Positions 62,331-64,000 of a DNA stretch of 64,000 nucleotides are shown here, piece after piece. Positions within the stretch are counted from its first letter, which is position 1, and every line of letters begins with the position of its first letter. The DNA comes from Xiphophorus maculatus (Eukaryota; Chordata; Actinopteri; Cyprinodontiformes; Poeciliidae): positions 6,277,463 through 6,341,462 of the forward strand of contig NC_036456.1 in the NCBI RefSeq assembly GCF_002775205.1, in the 5' to 3' direction. The notes under the pieces were generated by a model. The model saw nothing but the letters and a program-made list of their open reading frames with translations. It was not told the DNA's origin and did not search any database. A program made the translations under genes and the position numbers.

Positions 62331-62913
62331 ACAATGGGCACAAAATAATGGCTACAAGTCCAGTGAACTAATTTTAAAACCAGGCATTAATTAATGCTTT
62401 ACTACAATCTACCTGCAATGCATGTAACTAGTGTCAGCGTAAAGTCCTGACCGAATGAAAATCATTAGAACCTGTTTACGTCACGTTAACGAAGAACAGC
62501 TGAAAAGTTACCGGTTTATAAACTGCGGTAGCAATTTCGCTCATAAAAAATCGCATCATTTTCAGTGTAAAAAGGTCTTCAAACAATATTATCGTTTATC
62601 GCAATAATTTTTGAGACAATTAATCGTTCAGCAAACAAACGCCTAAATCCACAGAGCGGCTGGATTTGTAGCAGCCGTCAAGCGACTTCTGAAAGCACCT
62701 AAAGAAAAGGGGCTTGAACACTTTTTTTACACCACACTTTTCAGTTGTTTTTTTTTTTTTTTGTAAATAACATTTTGAATCTTGCATATTTTTCCCTCCA
62801 CTTCACACCTGTACACCACTTTGCGTCGGCCTTTCACATAAAATTCCAATGAAATATATTCATGTTTGTGGTTGTGTATTGTGTAGACGGCGTGAATACT
62901 TTTGGAAGCTGTA

Positions 62914-64000
62914 TGCCTCAGCAAGTTTCCATTTTCCCCATGTGACTGAAATCAGATGTTCAAGCATGTAAAGCAGATGGAAACTGCAGGAGCAGTGAAA
63001 GCTGCCATAAGAGCTGATAAAACGTTTGGCTTAAAAATGAATAGTTATTTAATGAGAGCGCTTTAGATCGGTTAGGCTCTGCTTCATATAAAACAGGAAT
63101 AACCTGTTAGTGCAGCCTAAGAGCCTAAGAGCCAAAAAGCTTCTTTCCAACTTAATTAGTTAGATTATCTTTATATTTATTGTTCTCAAGGAACCAGACT
63201 CACTGGCAGCATTAATATTAGTCATAATATTATGACTTTATTCTCGTAATACAACCACTTTATTCTTATTCTCATTCATTTAGGGACGTCATGCATATAT
63301 ATGCATGGAGTCTTTTTGACAAAGTGCAGGAAAAACATAATATGTAGAACAGAACAGAAGAATAATCCTTCATCGGTCCGTCAGCGGGAAAGTTCAGGTG
63401 TTCCGGCAGCAAAGTGATGGAATCATGCAGGTTTGTACAAAAAGTGAATAAAAACAAAAAATATAAGAATTAAAAAGCAAAAAAAAAAAACTACAAATTT
63501 GCAGCATACGGTAGAAAACTACCATACTCAGGAAAAAAAAAACCGTGCAGCTGATTAGGAAAATGGAACGTGTTATATTTGTAAAATTCAACTGGAGAAC
63601 AAGTACATTTAAAGGCGGGGAAAAAAACAAACAAACTTTGATTCAATCTCAGCACTCGATCTGGTGCCACATCTGGACTTGACAATATTTTGCCAACTCT
63701 GCCTGGCAGAAGTTCTTCAAATCAATCAGATCTCACAGCGCTCTGCAGGTGAGCGTGCAGATTTTATTATTTTTTAATCAAACATAGTTGTGGCCAATAC
63801 TATAGTAATTCCAGAACACTTTTTTTTGTCCTTTTTTTTTTAACAACTCATCCAGTGATCCTTTTAGTGACGTGGATGTCCAGCTGCTAGGTCTCACTTT
63901 TTTTTTTTTTTCTAAGCTAAATCTTCTAAAACTCAAACTTAAGGTTTTAGGCCAACACTGGTAAAATTAAAATCATTAACAACTCAAAACGATCTGAAGA
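62914..64000. other. AT-rich flank, no gene seen
   Basis: No supportable gene. A small palindrome CATGCATATATATGCATG lies near 63290, and poly-A/poly-T tracts are frequent. Confidence 0.45.

Larger units (their letters stand above)
58854..62911 (-). mobile_element. Tc1-like transposon ends enclosing unrelated DNA
   Basis: The left end (58854-59456) and right end (about 62690-62911) are inverted copies. CAAGCGTATTCATACAC and ACCACAAACATGAATATGTTTC on the left match CAAAAGTATTCACG and ACCACAAACATGAATATATTTC read inward from the right; both continue into GGCCRACRCAAAGTGG. TA lies at or next to each border. Left internal sequence matches the widespread vertebrate Tc1 repeat (TTGAACCACCTTTTGC, GTCTGGACTTTGACTGG, CACCTGAGCTGTGGATCTCTG), and a minus-strand frame reads RSTAQVKESVHGKTISHAL, a piece of the transposase. 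About 3.2 kb of unrelated DNA, including a long ORF and its minisatellite, replaces most of the transposase gene. The element is old and has no working transposase. Confidence 0.8.

Overview
The window is vertebrate nuclear DNA, almost certainly from a teleost. Genes have many short exons with GT-AG introns and there are no bacterial operon features. Teleost-type repeats are common: tRNA-headed SINEs, hAT, piggyBac and Tc1 remnants, and (AAT)n and (CA)n tracts. The gene content also fits a fish: an ionocyte-type Na-Cl cotransporter, clustered secreted C-type lectins, and intron-bearing leukotriene B4 receptor-like genes. I cannot name the species. Exon models were built by reading splice sites and checking phase by hand. 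The SLC12, kelch, two lectin and two receptor models each give a total length divisible by three with no internal stop.  LAYOUT. 1-9.1 kb (minus): two tandem lectin genes, each a signal peptide plus three C-type lectin domains (CTLDs), one CTLD per exon, with a spare copy of the terminal CTLD exon between them. An inverted-repeat element with an integrase-like fragment sits at 3.9-4.7 kb. 9.6-15.3 kb: no confident gene; SINE and MITE remnants, and a CpG-rich patch with a possible first exon. 15.4-30.5 kb (minus): a complete SLC12 cation-chloride cotransporter of 27 coding exons (1038 aa) plus a leader exon with a TATA box, best fit slc12a10 (NCC2). Its introns hold a piggyBac-like remnant, a hAT element nested in another element, and telomere-like repeats. 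32.4-37.8 kb (plus): a six-exon gene with two BTB domains, BACK and kelch repeats, resembling KLHL33, with two apparent GC-AG introns. 37.8-47 kb: intergenic with repeats. 47.0-51.0 kb and 56.5-58.2 kb (minus): two leukotriene B4 receptor-like GPCRs. The second contains a 44-nt microexon and has Tyr in place of Asp in its DRY motif.  58.85-62.91 kb: the most unusual region. Two inverted ends of an old Tc1-like transposon enclose about 3.2 kb of unrelated DNA with a long intronless minus-strand ORF (up to 774 aa). The ORF has an unrecognised N-terminal half of about 370 aa and a Pro-Ala-Ser-acidic repeat tail encoded by an 18-bp minisatellite, which has itself duplicated as a 486-bp higher-order unit.  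HOW THE GENES RELATE. They do not form one pathway. The cotransporter and kelch genes lie head to head about 2 kb apart, and the kelch and receptor genes resemble human 14q11-q12 genes (KLHL33, LTB4R, LTB4R2). That neighbourhood favours slc12a10 over slc12a3. The lectins and receptors are plausibly immune genes, which is inference from family only.
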